Source of the DNA: Prostheceraeus crozeri
Lineage: Eukaryota > Platyhelminthes > Polycladida > Euryleptidae
Length of the DNA stretch: 64,000 nucleotides
Assembly: GCA_907163375.1 (NCBI GenBank)
Contig: CAJQUW010016163.1
Location: 372,001-436,000, forward strand
Direction of reading: 5' to 3'
Shown: positions 7,225-13,345 of the stretch, in pieces
Layout: each line of letters starts with the position of its first letter
How positions within the stretch are numbered: the stretch's first letter is position 1
Made by a program: the position numbers and the translations under genes
The notes under the pieces: generated by a model
Told to the model about the DNA's origin: nothing
What the model saw: only the letters and a program-made list of their open reading frames with translations
The model's database searches: none

Positions 7225-8445
7225 TCACTGTCGATCACTTAGATGAAAGATGTCGGCACGACGCATCCAAGAGTTCATACTTGAAGGATAACCAGCCCAT
7301 TTAACAAGACACCATTCTTCACCTTGCCGTTTTTTACATCGAATGATTTTCTCTACCAAATATGTTTCACTTTCAGTGACTACCTCAATCTCATCGCGGT
7401 AAAAGCTACCCTCAATTTCTTCATTATCGTAATCTTTCAACTTGTAGGTGGTCGGAGAGTCTTTTTGATTAATCCTTGATACTGTAAATACCTCCTCTGT
7501 CCAATTCGGAAGGTACCCTTTAGCAAAAACACTTTTCACTTTTGAGATACGAACTTTATCGCCAATTTTCACATCACTTTTCACATGAGTGCGTTTACGT
7601 TGGAATGATTCGCGCACTTTATCTACATTGTCAGCATTTACATCTACTGGTCTGAGTCCAATAGAACGATGGATAGAGTGATTGTAGGCATGGAGTATAT
7701 CTTGTAGAACCTTTGTCCAATTTTGTGTCAAGTTGGCAGTAAAATGTCGCCACAAGCGATTTTTTAATGTGCGATTAAAACGTTCAACGAGTGCAGCTTT
7801 ATAAGCGCTCTTTACACTAAACAACTCAATGTCATGCCTCTCAAATAATCTTGTCACATGCTGATTTTCAAACTCTTTTCCTTGATCACTCTGAATTCTT
7901 TTTGGAATGCGACCTTCTCGAAAAATTGTTTGGAATGCTTTTGCTACTCCTTTCCCTTCTTTAGTTTTTAAAGGTTGAGCCCACGCATAACGCGAGAAAA
8001 TATCAATGACGGTTAAAATAAAATTATTGCCCGAGTTATGTTTTGAAATGGAGGCAACATCGCACAAATCTGCTTGCCACTGTTCATCGATGTCATGAAC
8101 AATATAATGGCGGGTGCGGTACTTCTTTTTCGCTTGTTTGTGGAGTGTATAGGTAGCCTGACCCTTTAACCATCGTTTCACTTGTGATTGTGGAAGACCA
8201 CTCGCTTTTGATAATTTCTTGATAGATGCAAATCCTGCCGGATGTTTTACATCATAATAGATTGACTTCAAACGTTCAGTCGATGACGGCTGACTCTTTT
8301 TCCTCCTTCTCATCTTTTTTCTTTCTTGCCTTTCTACATTTACAACAACTGCAGCATTTAGCTTTAGCGGTTTTGCGATCGTGTTCACATTGCTTAGGGG
8401 TTTCATTATGAGAGCTGGCGCAGCAAGTGCAAGTGACAACGACAT
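7225..8445 (-). CDS. INT: Retrovirus-type integrase with C-terminal chromodomain (Polinton integrase)
   Basis: The DDE core is visible: WQADLCDV (Asp126), IQSDQGKEFEN (Asp187) and ALVERFNRTLKNRL (Glu221), with 33 residues between the last two, as in retroviral integrases. The C-terminus (about 360-402) has a chromodomain pattern, VEKIIRCKKRQG then WCLVKWAGYPSSMNSW, which may steer insertion to marked chromatin. The enzyme joins element ends to host DNA. The first 44 residues overlap a Cys-rich frame (8,276-8,491) and look non-homologous. Initiation at the ATG at 8,313 would give a 362-residue protein starting MRRRKKSQPSSTERLK and may be the true start. No HHCC zinc finger is in frame. Confidence 0.93.
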   Translation of the reverse strand: MSLSLALAAPALIMKPLSNVNTIAKPLKLNAAVVVNVERQERKKMRRRKKSQPSSTERLKSIYYDVKHPAGFASIKKLSKASGLPQSQVKRWLKGQATYTLHKQAKKKYRTRHYIVHDIDEQWQADLCDVASISKHNSGNNFILTVIDIFSRYAWAQPLKTKEGKGVAKAFQTIFREGRIPKRIQSDQGKEFENQHVTRLFERHDIELFSVKSAYKAALVERFNRTLKNRLWRHFTANLTQNWTKVLQDILHAYNHSIHRSIGLRPVDVNADNVDKVRESFQRKRTHVKSDVKIGDKVRISKVKSVFAKGYLPNWTEEVFTVSRINQKDSPTTYKLKDYDNEEIEGSFYRDEIEVVTESETYLVEKIIRCKKRQGEEWCLVKWAGYPSSMNSWMRRADIFHLSDRQ

Positions 8446-8491
8446 TCACCTCTGGCGGCTCATTACATGGCAAGCAACACATCTGCTTCAT
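8276..8491 (-). CDS. Small Cys-rich, Lys-rich protein overlapping the integrase start (71 aa)
   Basis: The first half has eleven or so cysteines in CC, CxC and CxxC groups (CCLPC, CTCC, CSCCKC) plus two His, suggesting metal binding. The tail is alternating Lys and Glu. Its ATG is 1 nt after the stop of the 230-residue gene, continuing the cluster from the ATPase. It overlaps the integrase N-terminus in another frame. It could be an independent small zinc protein, or a zinc-binding N-domain of the integrase joined by +1 shift or splicing; a standard -1 shift would not connect the frames. I do not recognise a family. Confidence 0.5.
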   Translation of the reverse strand: MKQMCCLPCNEPPEVNVVVTCTCCASSHNETPKQCEHDRKTAKAKCCSCCKCRKARKKKDEKEEKESAVID

Positions 8492-8492
8492 A

Positions 8493-9185
8493 TTAATAGT
8501 CTGAGAACATGTATTTCCTAGGAGGAGCTGTTTTACGTTTTCCTTTTACCAGTTTTAGTGGCGATGTAGATCTACGTCGAGTTCTTCCTCTTGTTTGCTT
8601 AGTGAGTGTGGGAGGGGATGTAGCAGGTGACGTCTTAAACCAATTTGTTGGCATTTTCATCGCCTGAAGCATTGGAGTAGTAGCCACTGTTGAATCAAGT
8701 TCTTTCAATGTCTCATTATTTAAAGCAAATTTTGGCACATTATGCTTTTTCAATAGTTTAAGAAAGTATGACCAACCAGGTGGAACATAGCCCTGACGGC
8801 GCTTTCTACGTGTCGCATACTGAATCAAGTCTTCATAACGTGAAGCATCAATCACTTTATTTTCATCTGTAATGATTTCTCCTCTATCATTTACATTGAG
8901 ATGGGGTTCAATACTGTTGAAAAGAGATATGGCATGTGCGCGAGATGCTAAAGGTGTAGCAGTCGATACAGAGTCACGCATCTTATTCTTCAAGTTTTTC
9001 AATTGCTCAACAGTTTCCGATTGTAATAATACAGCACGATGTGGATCTTTGATGTGAACATTTTGCTGATAATCTATTTCTTTCCTATACATTTGATTTG
9101 CAAGAGGTTGCTTTACTTGCTGCATGGCAGTCAATTGTACATATTCATCCTGAGGAATAACAATCATGCGAGAATAAGAACTCAT
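8493..9185 (-). CDS. Conserved Polinton-type protein of unknown function (230 aa)
   Basis: The N-terminus is MIVIPQDEYVQL, followed by predicted helices with a QLKNLKNKMRD segment. Then comes ARSYED-type sequence (SRYEDLIQYATRRKRR) and a PPGWSYFLKLLKKHNVPKFALNN region. The Arg/Ser/Pro/Lys-rich tail is probably disordered and DNA- or RNA-binding. I recall proteins with this layout beside ATPase and integrase genes in other Polintons, but no biochemical role is known to me. The ATG overlaps the ATPase stop as ATGA, and the stop is 1 nt from the Cys-rich gene, so it is the second cistron of a four-gene cluster. A scaffold or packaging role is a guess from position. Confidence 0.65.
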   Translation of the reverse strand: MSSYSRMIVIPQDEYVQLTAMQQVKQPLANQMYRKEIDYQQNVHIKDPHRAVLLQSETVEQLKNLKNKMRDSVSTATPLASRAHAISLFNSIEPHLNVNDRGEIITDENKVIDASRYEDLIQYATRRKRRQGYVPPGWSYFLKLLKKHNVPKFALNNETLKELDSTVATTPMLQAMKMPTNWFKTSPATSPPTLTKQTRGRTRRRSTSPLKLVKGKRKTAPPRKYMFSDY

Positions 9186-9799
9186 AGTTTGTAGATAATC
9201 ATGGGAGTTTTCAAAATATCACTTCGAAATCTAAATTCTTCCGGACACTCTTGCGTAAAGTCAATGAATAAGTAACCGTATGGTTTTTCAGTAGCTGCTT
9301 GAAAAATTTCAATTAAGGCTTTTGATCCTCTGGGTGCAACTTGTCGCGCTAAAATTTCAAATTGACTTTTATCTCGCGGATTCTTGAAAATAGCATAATA
9401 GTGTGTATTCAGGTTTCGTGTACGAGCTTCTTTTCCATCAGGAAACAAATTTTGTGTAATATAGATGATAAAACACCTTTTATGGTGTGCTGCGCGAGTG
9501 AACATATCTGTAACATCTTTTGAATTCTTACTTTCTTTTAATAAATCATCCAATACAACAACATCATTAGACTGAAGTTTATCCACTGGAATAATTCCTT
9601 CATGTCGAATAAAGTTGCGACTTTGCAATTCCTGAAACAGCGACGGTTGATAAATACCATAACACCAAATCACTCGATTGATAGGTTCCTTAAACAACTC
9701 CCTTCTTTTATCCAATAAATTCAGCGTGAAAACAGTTTTACCTGCATGAGATGGACCTGATACAGTCAGAACTTTATCACATTGAAGTCTGAAATCCAT
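9182..9799 (-). CDS. ATP: DNA-packaging ATPase, FtsK/HerA (A32) type (205 aa)
   Basis: Walker A is GPSHAGKT (15-22) and Walker B is VVVLDD (80-85), followed by a sensor-like FIIYITQNLF strand. The C-terminal half has NTHYYAIFKNPRDKSQ, matching the A32-like ATPases of Polintons, adintoviruses and virophages that pump DNA into capsids. The frame is open to 9,847 without an ATG beyond 9,799. Starting at MDFRLQCDKV puts the first strand and Walker A in the usual place and leaves an ATGCAAA core 22 nt upstream. It is the first cistron of ATPase, 230-aa protein, Cys-rich protein and integrase, with an ATGA overlap to the second. All nucleotide-binding residues are intact. Confidence 0.93.
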   Translation of the reverse strand: MDFRLQCDKVLTVSGPSHAGKTVFTLNLLDKRRELFKEPINRVIWCYGIYQPSLFQELQSRNFIRHEGIIPVDKLQSNDVVVLDDLLKESKNSKDVTDMFTRAAHHKRCFIIYITQNLFPDGKEARTRNLNTHYYAIFKNPRDKSQFEILARQVAPRGSKALIEIFQAATEKPYGYLFIDFTQECPEEFRFRSDILKTPMIIYKL

Positions 9800-9816
9800 T
9801 TTATTACTTTGAGACT

Positions 9817-9832
9817 CAACATTTGCATAATT
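9817..9832 (-). promoter_or_regulatory. ATGCAAA promoter-like motif, upstream of ATPase-integrase cluster
   Basis: Minus strand AATTATGCAAATGTTG. The core (9,828-9,822) follows the stop of the 118-aa gene almost directly and ends 22 nt before the ATPase ATG. Confidence 0.5.
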
Positions 9833-10187
9833 AACGCTTAGAGCCAAAGATATTTCCCAATAGGTTGCCCACGGCAGGAGCTATCATTGGAAGTATTGCT
9901 GAAAGGAAACCGCCCTTTTGTGTTAGAGTTTTCCTCTTTCTTTGAAGGGCGACTTTAGGATTGGAGATGAAACGCAATTTCGTAGCATATCGCTTAAGTA
10001 ACTTTCGTTGTTTTGGTGCTAATTTCTTCGTCCTCAACTTCCTCACATGAGAAATAATTTCACAAATGAATTTATCGTTAGCATGTCGTATAGCATTGTA
10101 TCGCTGATTTGCTTTCATTCGTCGGAGAGCTTGAATGGCTGAAGAAAACTTTTGACTTTTACGTTTCGTCATTTTACGTTTCGCCAT
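9831..10187 (-). CDS. Second small basic pVI/pX-like protein with C-terminal hydrophobic helix (118 aa)
   Basis: A Lys/Arg-rich N-terminus and helical middle (ISHVRKLRTKKLAPKQRKLL) are followed by TLTQKGGFLSAILPMIAPAVG, a Gly-Gly then hydrophobic amphipathic helix, and a basic end GSKR. This tail is frequent in Polinton and adintovirus small proteins compared with adenovirus pVI or pX; in adenovirus the corresponding helix disrupts endosomal membranes or condenses DNA. Here that is inference by pattern. The KGG could be a cleavage site of the adenain-like protease, which favours small residues such as Gly-Gly, but this is unproved. The gene has its own ATGCAAA core 39 nt upstream. Confidence 0.72.
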   Translation of the reverse strand: MAKRKMTKRKSQKFSSAIQALRRMKANQRYNAIRHANDKFICEIISHVRKLRTKKLAPKQRKLLKRYATKLRFISNPKVALQRKRKTLTQKGGFLSAILPMIAPAVGNLLGNIFGSKR

Positions 10188-10221
10188 TTTCCGTGTTAGT
10201 CTTTGCTAAAACCTATCTTTA

Positions 10222-10236
10222 CCACATTTGCATAGG
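10222..10236 (-). promoter_or_regulatory. ATGCAAA promoter-like motif, upstream of 118-aa gene
   Basis: Minus strand CCTATGCAAATGTGG. The core (10,233-10,227) is 39 nt before the ATG at 10,187. Confidence 0.4.
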
Positions 10237-10238
10237 TA

Positions 10239-10562
10239 CTAACTATTGCGACATAAGTGACACTCGAAATGAGCAATGTCACAGTGGTTACATTGGCAAA
10301 GTTGAATGCAATTACGTATGAAACAGCGTTGACAAAAAGCATGCTTACATCTCTTGAAGATGCGCTTTTCATTTCCATCCTTTCGCTTACATACATCGCA
10401 ACACATAGTTTCACCGTTACTGATGTCTATAGCAAGTCTTTTTGAAGATATGAATTTGCTAGCCTTTTCTAAATAATAGACGCATGTACAGAAGGAATAT
10501 ACTTCGAGAGTGAGCAGACATAGCTCGAAAACCAGTTGTGCTACAATCAAGTACCACTGCAT
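10239..10562 (-). CDS. Membrane-anchored RING-finger-like protein (107 aa)
   Basis: Residues 3-31 are hydrophobic (LIVAQLVFELCLLTL and on), probably one membrane segment. A RING-type zinc module follows: CDVC, a 13-residue loop, RCKHAFCQRC (Cys-x-His-x2-Cys-x2-Cys), then CQC/CNHC and CHLC. Such proteins usually act as E3 ubiquitin ligases; membrane-bound viral RING proteins often remove host surface proteins, but that role here is only a possibility. The ATG is 2 nt after the stop of the 136-residue gene, so the two form a pair. The frame is open to 10,568, but 10,562 is the first usable ATG. A second, shorter RING-like frame lies at 11,646-11,771. Confidence 0.6.
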   Translation of the reverse strand: MQWYLIVAQLVFELCLLTLEVYSFCTCVYYLEKASKFISSKRLAIDISNGETMCCDVCKRKDGNEKRIFKRCKHAFCQRCFIRNCIQLCQCNHCDIAHFECHLCRNS

Positions 10563-10564
10563 TT

Positions 10565-10975
10565 TCAATTTTTCTTTATGGAAAGTTGAATGTGAATATC
10601 TGAAATCGCTTCAATCACTAGACTGCTACCATGATGGTTAAATGCGTTAAGACGTTCAGCAATTTTTATCATATGTCTTTTAAAAAATTCTTCGGGGTGA
10701 TCTACCACTTCCATTGAATAAGAAGCAAAATGGAAAGAGCGACTTTCCACCTCTTCCTTTCCAAAATGACTAAACTTAATTTTCGCAACTAATCGCGCCA
10801 TGACAATGCTATCAGAGAATGTATTCATTAACTCTAGAAATAGAGTGCTAGCATCATCTACCACTGCTTCGATGTCGGTCTCATCTTTATGAAAATTTAT
10901 CACATAATCTTGAACAGCTCCTTTTAAACTTTGCCTATGAAAACGTAATGTTCCGCAGTCGTTTGAGAAAGACAT
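10565..10975 (-). CDS. Unrecognised protein, possibly related to a region preceding Polinton polymerases (136 aa)
   Basis: Predicted alternating strands and helices; the middle has VVDDASTLFLELMN and MARLVAKIKFSHFG. The end, IAERLNAFNHHGSSLVIEAISDI, resembles the F-x4-GSGW-x4-I-x2-L segment I recall at the front of many Polinton polymerase proteins. If so, this is a stand-alone copy of that domain; function unknown. It is the first cistron of a pair with the RING gene, and a variant motif ATGCAAT lies 24 nt before its ATG. No membrane segment or catalytic motif is seen. It could equally be an unrelated accessory protein. Confidence 0.5.
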   Translation of the reverse strand: MSFSNDCGTLRFHRQSLKGAVQDYVINFHKDETDIEAVVDDASTLFLELMNTFSDSIVMARLVAKIKFSHFGKEEVESRSFHFASYSMEVVDHPEEFFKRHMIKIAERLNAFNHHGSSLVIEAISDIHIQLSIKKN

Positions 10976-10999
10976 GATCGCCCTTTAACTAACCCATCC

Positions 11000-11006
11000 A
11001 TTGCAT
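11000..11006 (-). promoter_or_regulatory. ATGCAAT, variant of the promoter-like motif
   Basis: Minus strand TTCATGCAATGG context. It is 24 nt before the ATG at 10,975, within the spacing range of the other copies. Confidence 0.3.
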
Positions 11007-11062
11007 GAAAACAACAACTCTTCTCATAGTAACATTTATTGAATAACGGTAACAAGCATGCA

Positions 11063-11593
11063 TTATAAATCAATGGTTTGAAAGAGATAAAATAGATACA
11101 GCTGATAACTATCATACAGCGAGCAATGATAACCATACAGGACTTTGGCAGTGTTGAGGTAAGGAGGAAAGAAGCATTGGTTATGAACGTAGCTACTACA
11201 ACGAACAGACAAAATAGGAACACACAAATCCTTAAAACGTTTCGTGACTTCATGATAATGTTGATTCACTCTACTATCCCAAGGCGGGAGCAAAATATCA
11301 TCAATGATTAGATTGGGAAATACTTTCCTCTCCTTACCAGGATTATTACAAAAGATGCGTATAACATTGAAAGCAGCTAACCATCGTTTAAAGTCAATAA
11401 GAAGAGCACTCTCACAAGAAAAGCCATAGTCTTGCAAATATTTCAGATTAAGTCCATGAATGTGTTTTCTCGCCCATTGATCAACATTGGGATCACAGTT
11501 GGCATGTTGATGATAGACACTAACAATCTGATATGTCCAATTGTTCATAGCAATAGCACTGAGCTCCTGTACAGGTTCACCCTCACAATCCAT
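11063..11593 (-). CDS. DEDD-type exonuclease-like protein of Polintons (176 aa or longer)
   Basis: The N-terminus MDCEGEPVQELSAI carries the Asp-x-Glu of motif I. Conserved WARKHIHGLN and a later YHCSLYDSYQLYLF follow, placing a final Asp near the end. I recognise this arrangement from Polinton-associated proteins related to DnaQ-like 3'-5' exonucleases; it probably trims or proofreads DNA, though activity is inferred. Codons before the ATG read as a hydrophobic strand (SIIIF), as expected before motif I. A TTTCCGTTTTAG sequence just upstream looks like a splice acceptor, so the true N-terminus may come from an upstream exon. The pattern is otherwise complete. Confidence 0.65.
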   Translation of the reverse strand: MDCEGEPVQELSAIAMNNWTYQIVSVYHQHANCDPNVDQWARKHIHGLNLKYLQDYGFSCESALLIDFKRWLAAFNVIRIFCNNPGKERKVFPNLIIDDILLPPWDSRVNQHYHEVTKRFKDLCVPILSVRCSSYVHNQCFFPPYLNTAKVLYGYHCSLYDSYQLYLFYLFQTIDL

Positions 11594-11645
11594 AAAAATG
11601 ATGATAGAAGCCTAAAACGGAAATTTACACATCTAAGGAAGCGTT

Positions 11646-11771
11646 CTATAACATATTACAAAATGAAGAATTACATCGATGCTTTTCACGACAAAATACA
11701 CAAATGATATGATGGCAACGAAGAAGTAAAATGTATCTAATAAGACCACGTCTACGACACTCAAAGCACAT
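11646..11771 (-). CDS. Very short RING-like Cys/His protein (41 aa)
   Basis: From the ATG at 11,771 the frame reads CFEC, 12 residues, then RCHHIICVFC (Cys-x-His-x2-Cys-x2-Cys) and a last CNSSFC. The spacing is RING-like but the second half is truncated. The frame extends upstream to 11,894, but there it overlaps the end of the 235-residue gene and looks non-homologous. It may be a relic of a duplicated RING gene, or an exon spliced onto something else such as the exonuclease. Expression is uncertain. Confidence 0.35.
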   Translation of the reverse strand: MCFECRRRGLIRYILLLRCHHIICVFCREKHRCNSSFCNML

Positions 11772-11805
11772 AAGCGAATTGTCATAGGGTAGAGTTAGGA
11801 AAGGA

Positions 11806-12581
11806 CTAGTAATTCTCCTTCTTTGATTTGCGTTTTGATGTAGCATTCTTCTCCGACTTGCGCTTCGTACCACTGCTGTTAAGGATTTGATCAATTATGT
11901 CGTCCACGTTGGGTGGTTTCGGAATATATAAAATGGATTCCATATGCATGGAGAGAGAGGCTATTTTATTATCCTTGTGTCGACCATAATATAGCCCATT
12001 CACTTTGAAAAGGATATCCCAAGTACCTTCTCCAAGCTCATCACATCTGATGGGTATTGAATGATCTCCATCCTTCTTATAGTAAGTACACCAATGTGAT
12101 ACCGGTAGGCAAATGTGATTACCATCCCAAATCTTTCTATAGGGAGTATCCTTGTCATCTCTCGCCTTCCACTCTTGAGCAAGAGGAGTAGGAATGTCCA
12201 TATTTAATGTCACGTACTCCTCAATAATATCAAGTTGGTGGCGAATGTACGGACTCACGGGGATCAGTATGTAGTCCCCATACTGATTGTGCATTATCTT
12301 GACATCCGTGGAAGGGAGCATTCCCGTTTGGAGTACTACGCTATGATCATCATAACGCAAGGCTTGTTTAAATTTACGCTGTAGCGGTGTAGGATTATGT
12401 ACCTTGGATGTTTCTTCCACTGGCCTCAGTTGTAGATGATCTGACCGTAGCGAACCTTGTAACGTTTGACCGCCATTTTGTCCTACTAGTGCAGCAGATG
12501 GAGTAGATGCCTGAAAATGAAAAAAGATTGTATTAAGTTTACGTTCAAGGGAGGAGAGGGAGGGAAGTAGCGACTTACCAT
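11806..12581 (-). CDS. Spliced gene with start codon alone in exon 1; 235-aa protein of unknown function
   Basis: Exon 1 coding is only the ATG at 12,581-12,579, followed directly by donor GTAAGT. A 68-bp intron (12,511-12,578) ends TTTTTTCATTTTCAG, and exon 2 (12,510-11,806) continues in frame without a stop. The protein has a Gln/Ser-rich N-terminus, a folded middle with YGDYILIPVSPYI, LPVSHWCTYYKKDGD and GTWDILFKVNGLYYG, and a basic KRKSKK-type tail suitable for nuclear import. I do not recognise a family; the strand pattern could suit an OB-fold ssDNA-binding protein, a weak guess. It has a TATA box about 100 nt upstream. It is the outermost gene, next to the terminal repeat. Confidence 0.7.
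12511..12578 (-). other. 68-bp spliceosomal intron
   Basis: Donor GTAAGT immediately follows ATG (12,578-12,573). The acceptor has a T-rich tract ending in CAG (12,513-12,511). Removing it joins the ATG to an open frame that otherwise lacks a proper start codon. Confidence 0.75.
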
Positions 12582-12681
12582 TTTAGTTGGGTAATAGAAC
12601 AGGGAACTAGAGAGAGAGAAAATGTGCGTCCGTCACTCGTGTGATTCAACGATGGAATGATTCTCACTGTGGAAGGCTCGC

Positions 12682-12729
12682 TATTTATAAAGAAATGCTT
12701 GATTCTCATTGGATGATGATCCTCATTGG
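12682..12729 (-). promoter_or_regulatory. TATA box and two CCAAT boxes
   Basis: On the minus strand, TATAAATA lies at 12,689-12,682, about 100 nt before the ATG at 12,581. CCAAT pentamers lie at 12,712-12,708 and 12,729-12,725. This is an ordinary host-type RNA polymerase II promoter, unlike the ATGCAAA motif of the other genes. Confidence 0.65.
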
Positions 12730-13345
12730 ACAATAACATCAAGCTGATTCCAAATCTGGTCTCTGTTTTCCAATCCGATGCTTCGTTTTGAAGCTAGAGT
12801 CCAAAACGTCCCAAATTCTAACTCTGTCGTTTTTCGCCAATGTCCCAAAATCTTAAATGGCGTCTCACATCTAAACGAAGACAGATAGGAACAAGCCGAT
12901 TGTTTCACTGAATTTGTCTCACTCTTAGCTTTCAAACGAGCTATCGCACGACAAAATCCGTCCACTGGAAGCCAAAATCGAAGCAAGCTGTCCAGAGGGG
13001 GGGGGGACGTCAGCCGAAAATTTTTTCTCTCCGATTTCGCTGGAAACATCCTTCCTAACCCAAAATTTCACGTAGATTCCGAATCTGGACTCCGTTTTCT
13101 CATCCGAACACTCCTTCCACTCGAAACAACCCATTTACAACCCAACATTCAGCAGATTGCACCAAAAACATCACACACTATAGCCTCAACACTAATCCTG
13201 GCGGTCGCCCAAGTCCACCACGACACTCTATCGTTCCAGAGGGGGGGGGGACTCAGACCCGAAGCACCACGGCGGCCGACCACGACACTCTGCCGTTCCA
13301 GAGGGGGGGGGGCGCCGGTCGAGTGTTTGTCATTTGCTTACTACT
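12720..13345. repeat. Probable right terminal repeat region of the Polinton, with three CCAGA-G10 tracts
   Basis: This non-coding block is richer in G+C than its flank. It holds three CCAGAGGGGGGGGGG tracts (G runs at 12,997-13,006, 13,241-13,250 and 13,303-13,312). The last two belong to a direct repeat with CACGACACTCT before them, 62 bp apart. Another direct repeat, GATTCCRAATCTGG followed by YGTTTTC and ATCCGA, starts near 12,735 and again near 13,076. Two frames here (12,723-13,049 and 12,925-13,134) look random. The matching left repeat is outside the window, so the terminal-repeat identity is inferred. Confidence 0.45.

Larger units (their letters stand above)
1..13345. mobile_element. 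Polinton/Maverick (adintovirus-like) element, left end outside window
   Basis: The hallmark set is present: protein-primed polymerase C-terminus, retrovirus-type integrase with chromodomain, adenain-like cysteine protease, A32-type packaging ATPase and double jelly-roll capsid protein. Polymerase and a three-gene cassette are on the plus strand; all other genes are on the minus strand. The left terminal repeat and most of the polymerase lie before base 1. The right end is my estimate: sequence changes from compact coding to a G+C-richer repeat-bearing block (12,720-13,345) and then to A+T-rich flank. ACTACT at 13,340-13,345 suits the AGT...ACT Polinton termini I recall, with CCCAGG as possible 6-bp target duplication, but the other end cannot be compared. 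Most reading frames are undamaged, so the copy is young or under selection. Confidence 0.93.

Noticed and set aside
8276-8330. AAAAAAG slippery heptamer as a -1 frameshift joining the Cys-rich frame to the integrase
   Set aside because: The integrase frame is +1 relative to the Cys-rich frame. A -1 slip at this heptamer leads from the integrase frame into the Cys-rich frame, not the useful direction.
10924-11253. 109-residue hydrophobic minus-strand frame
   Set aside because: It overlaps the ends of two better-supported genes and covers the promoter-like region before 10,975.
12723-13134. Minus-strand frames of 108 and 69 residues
   Set aside because: They lie in the probable terminal repeat, span a G10 tract and show no domain.
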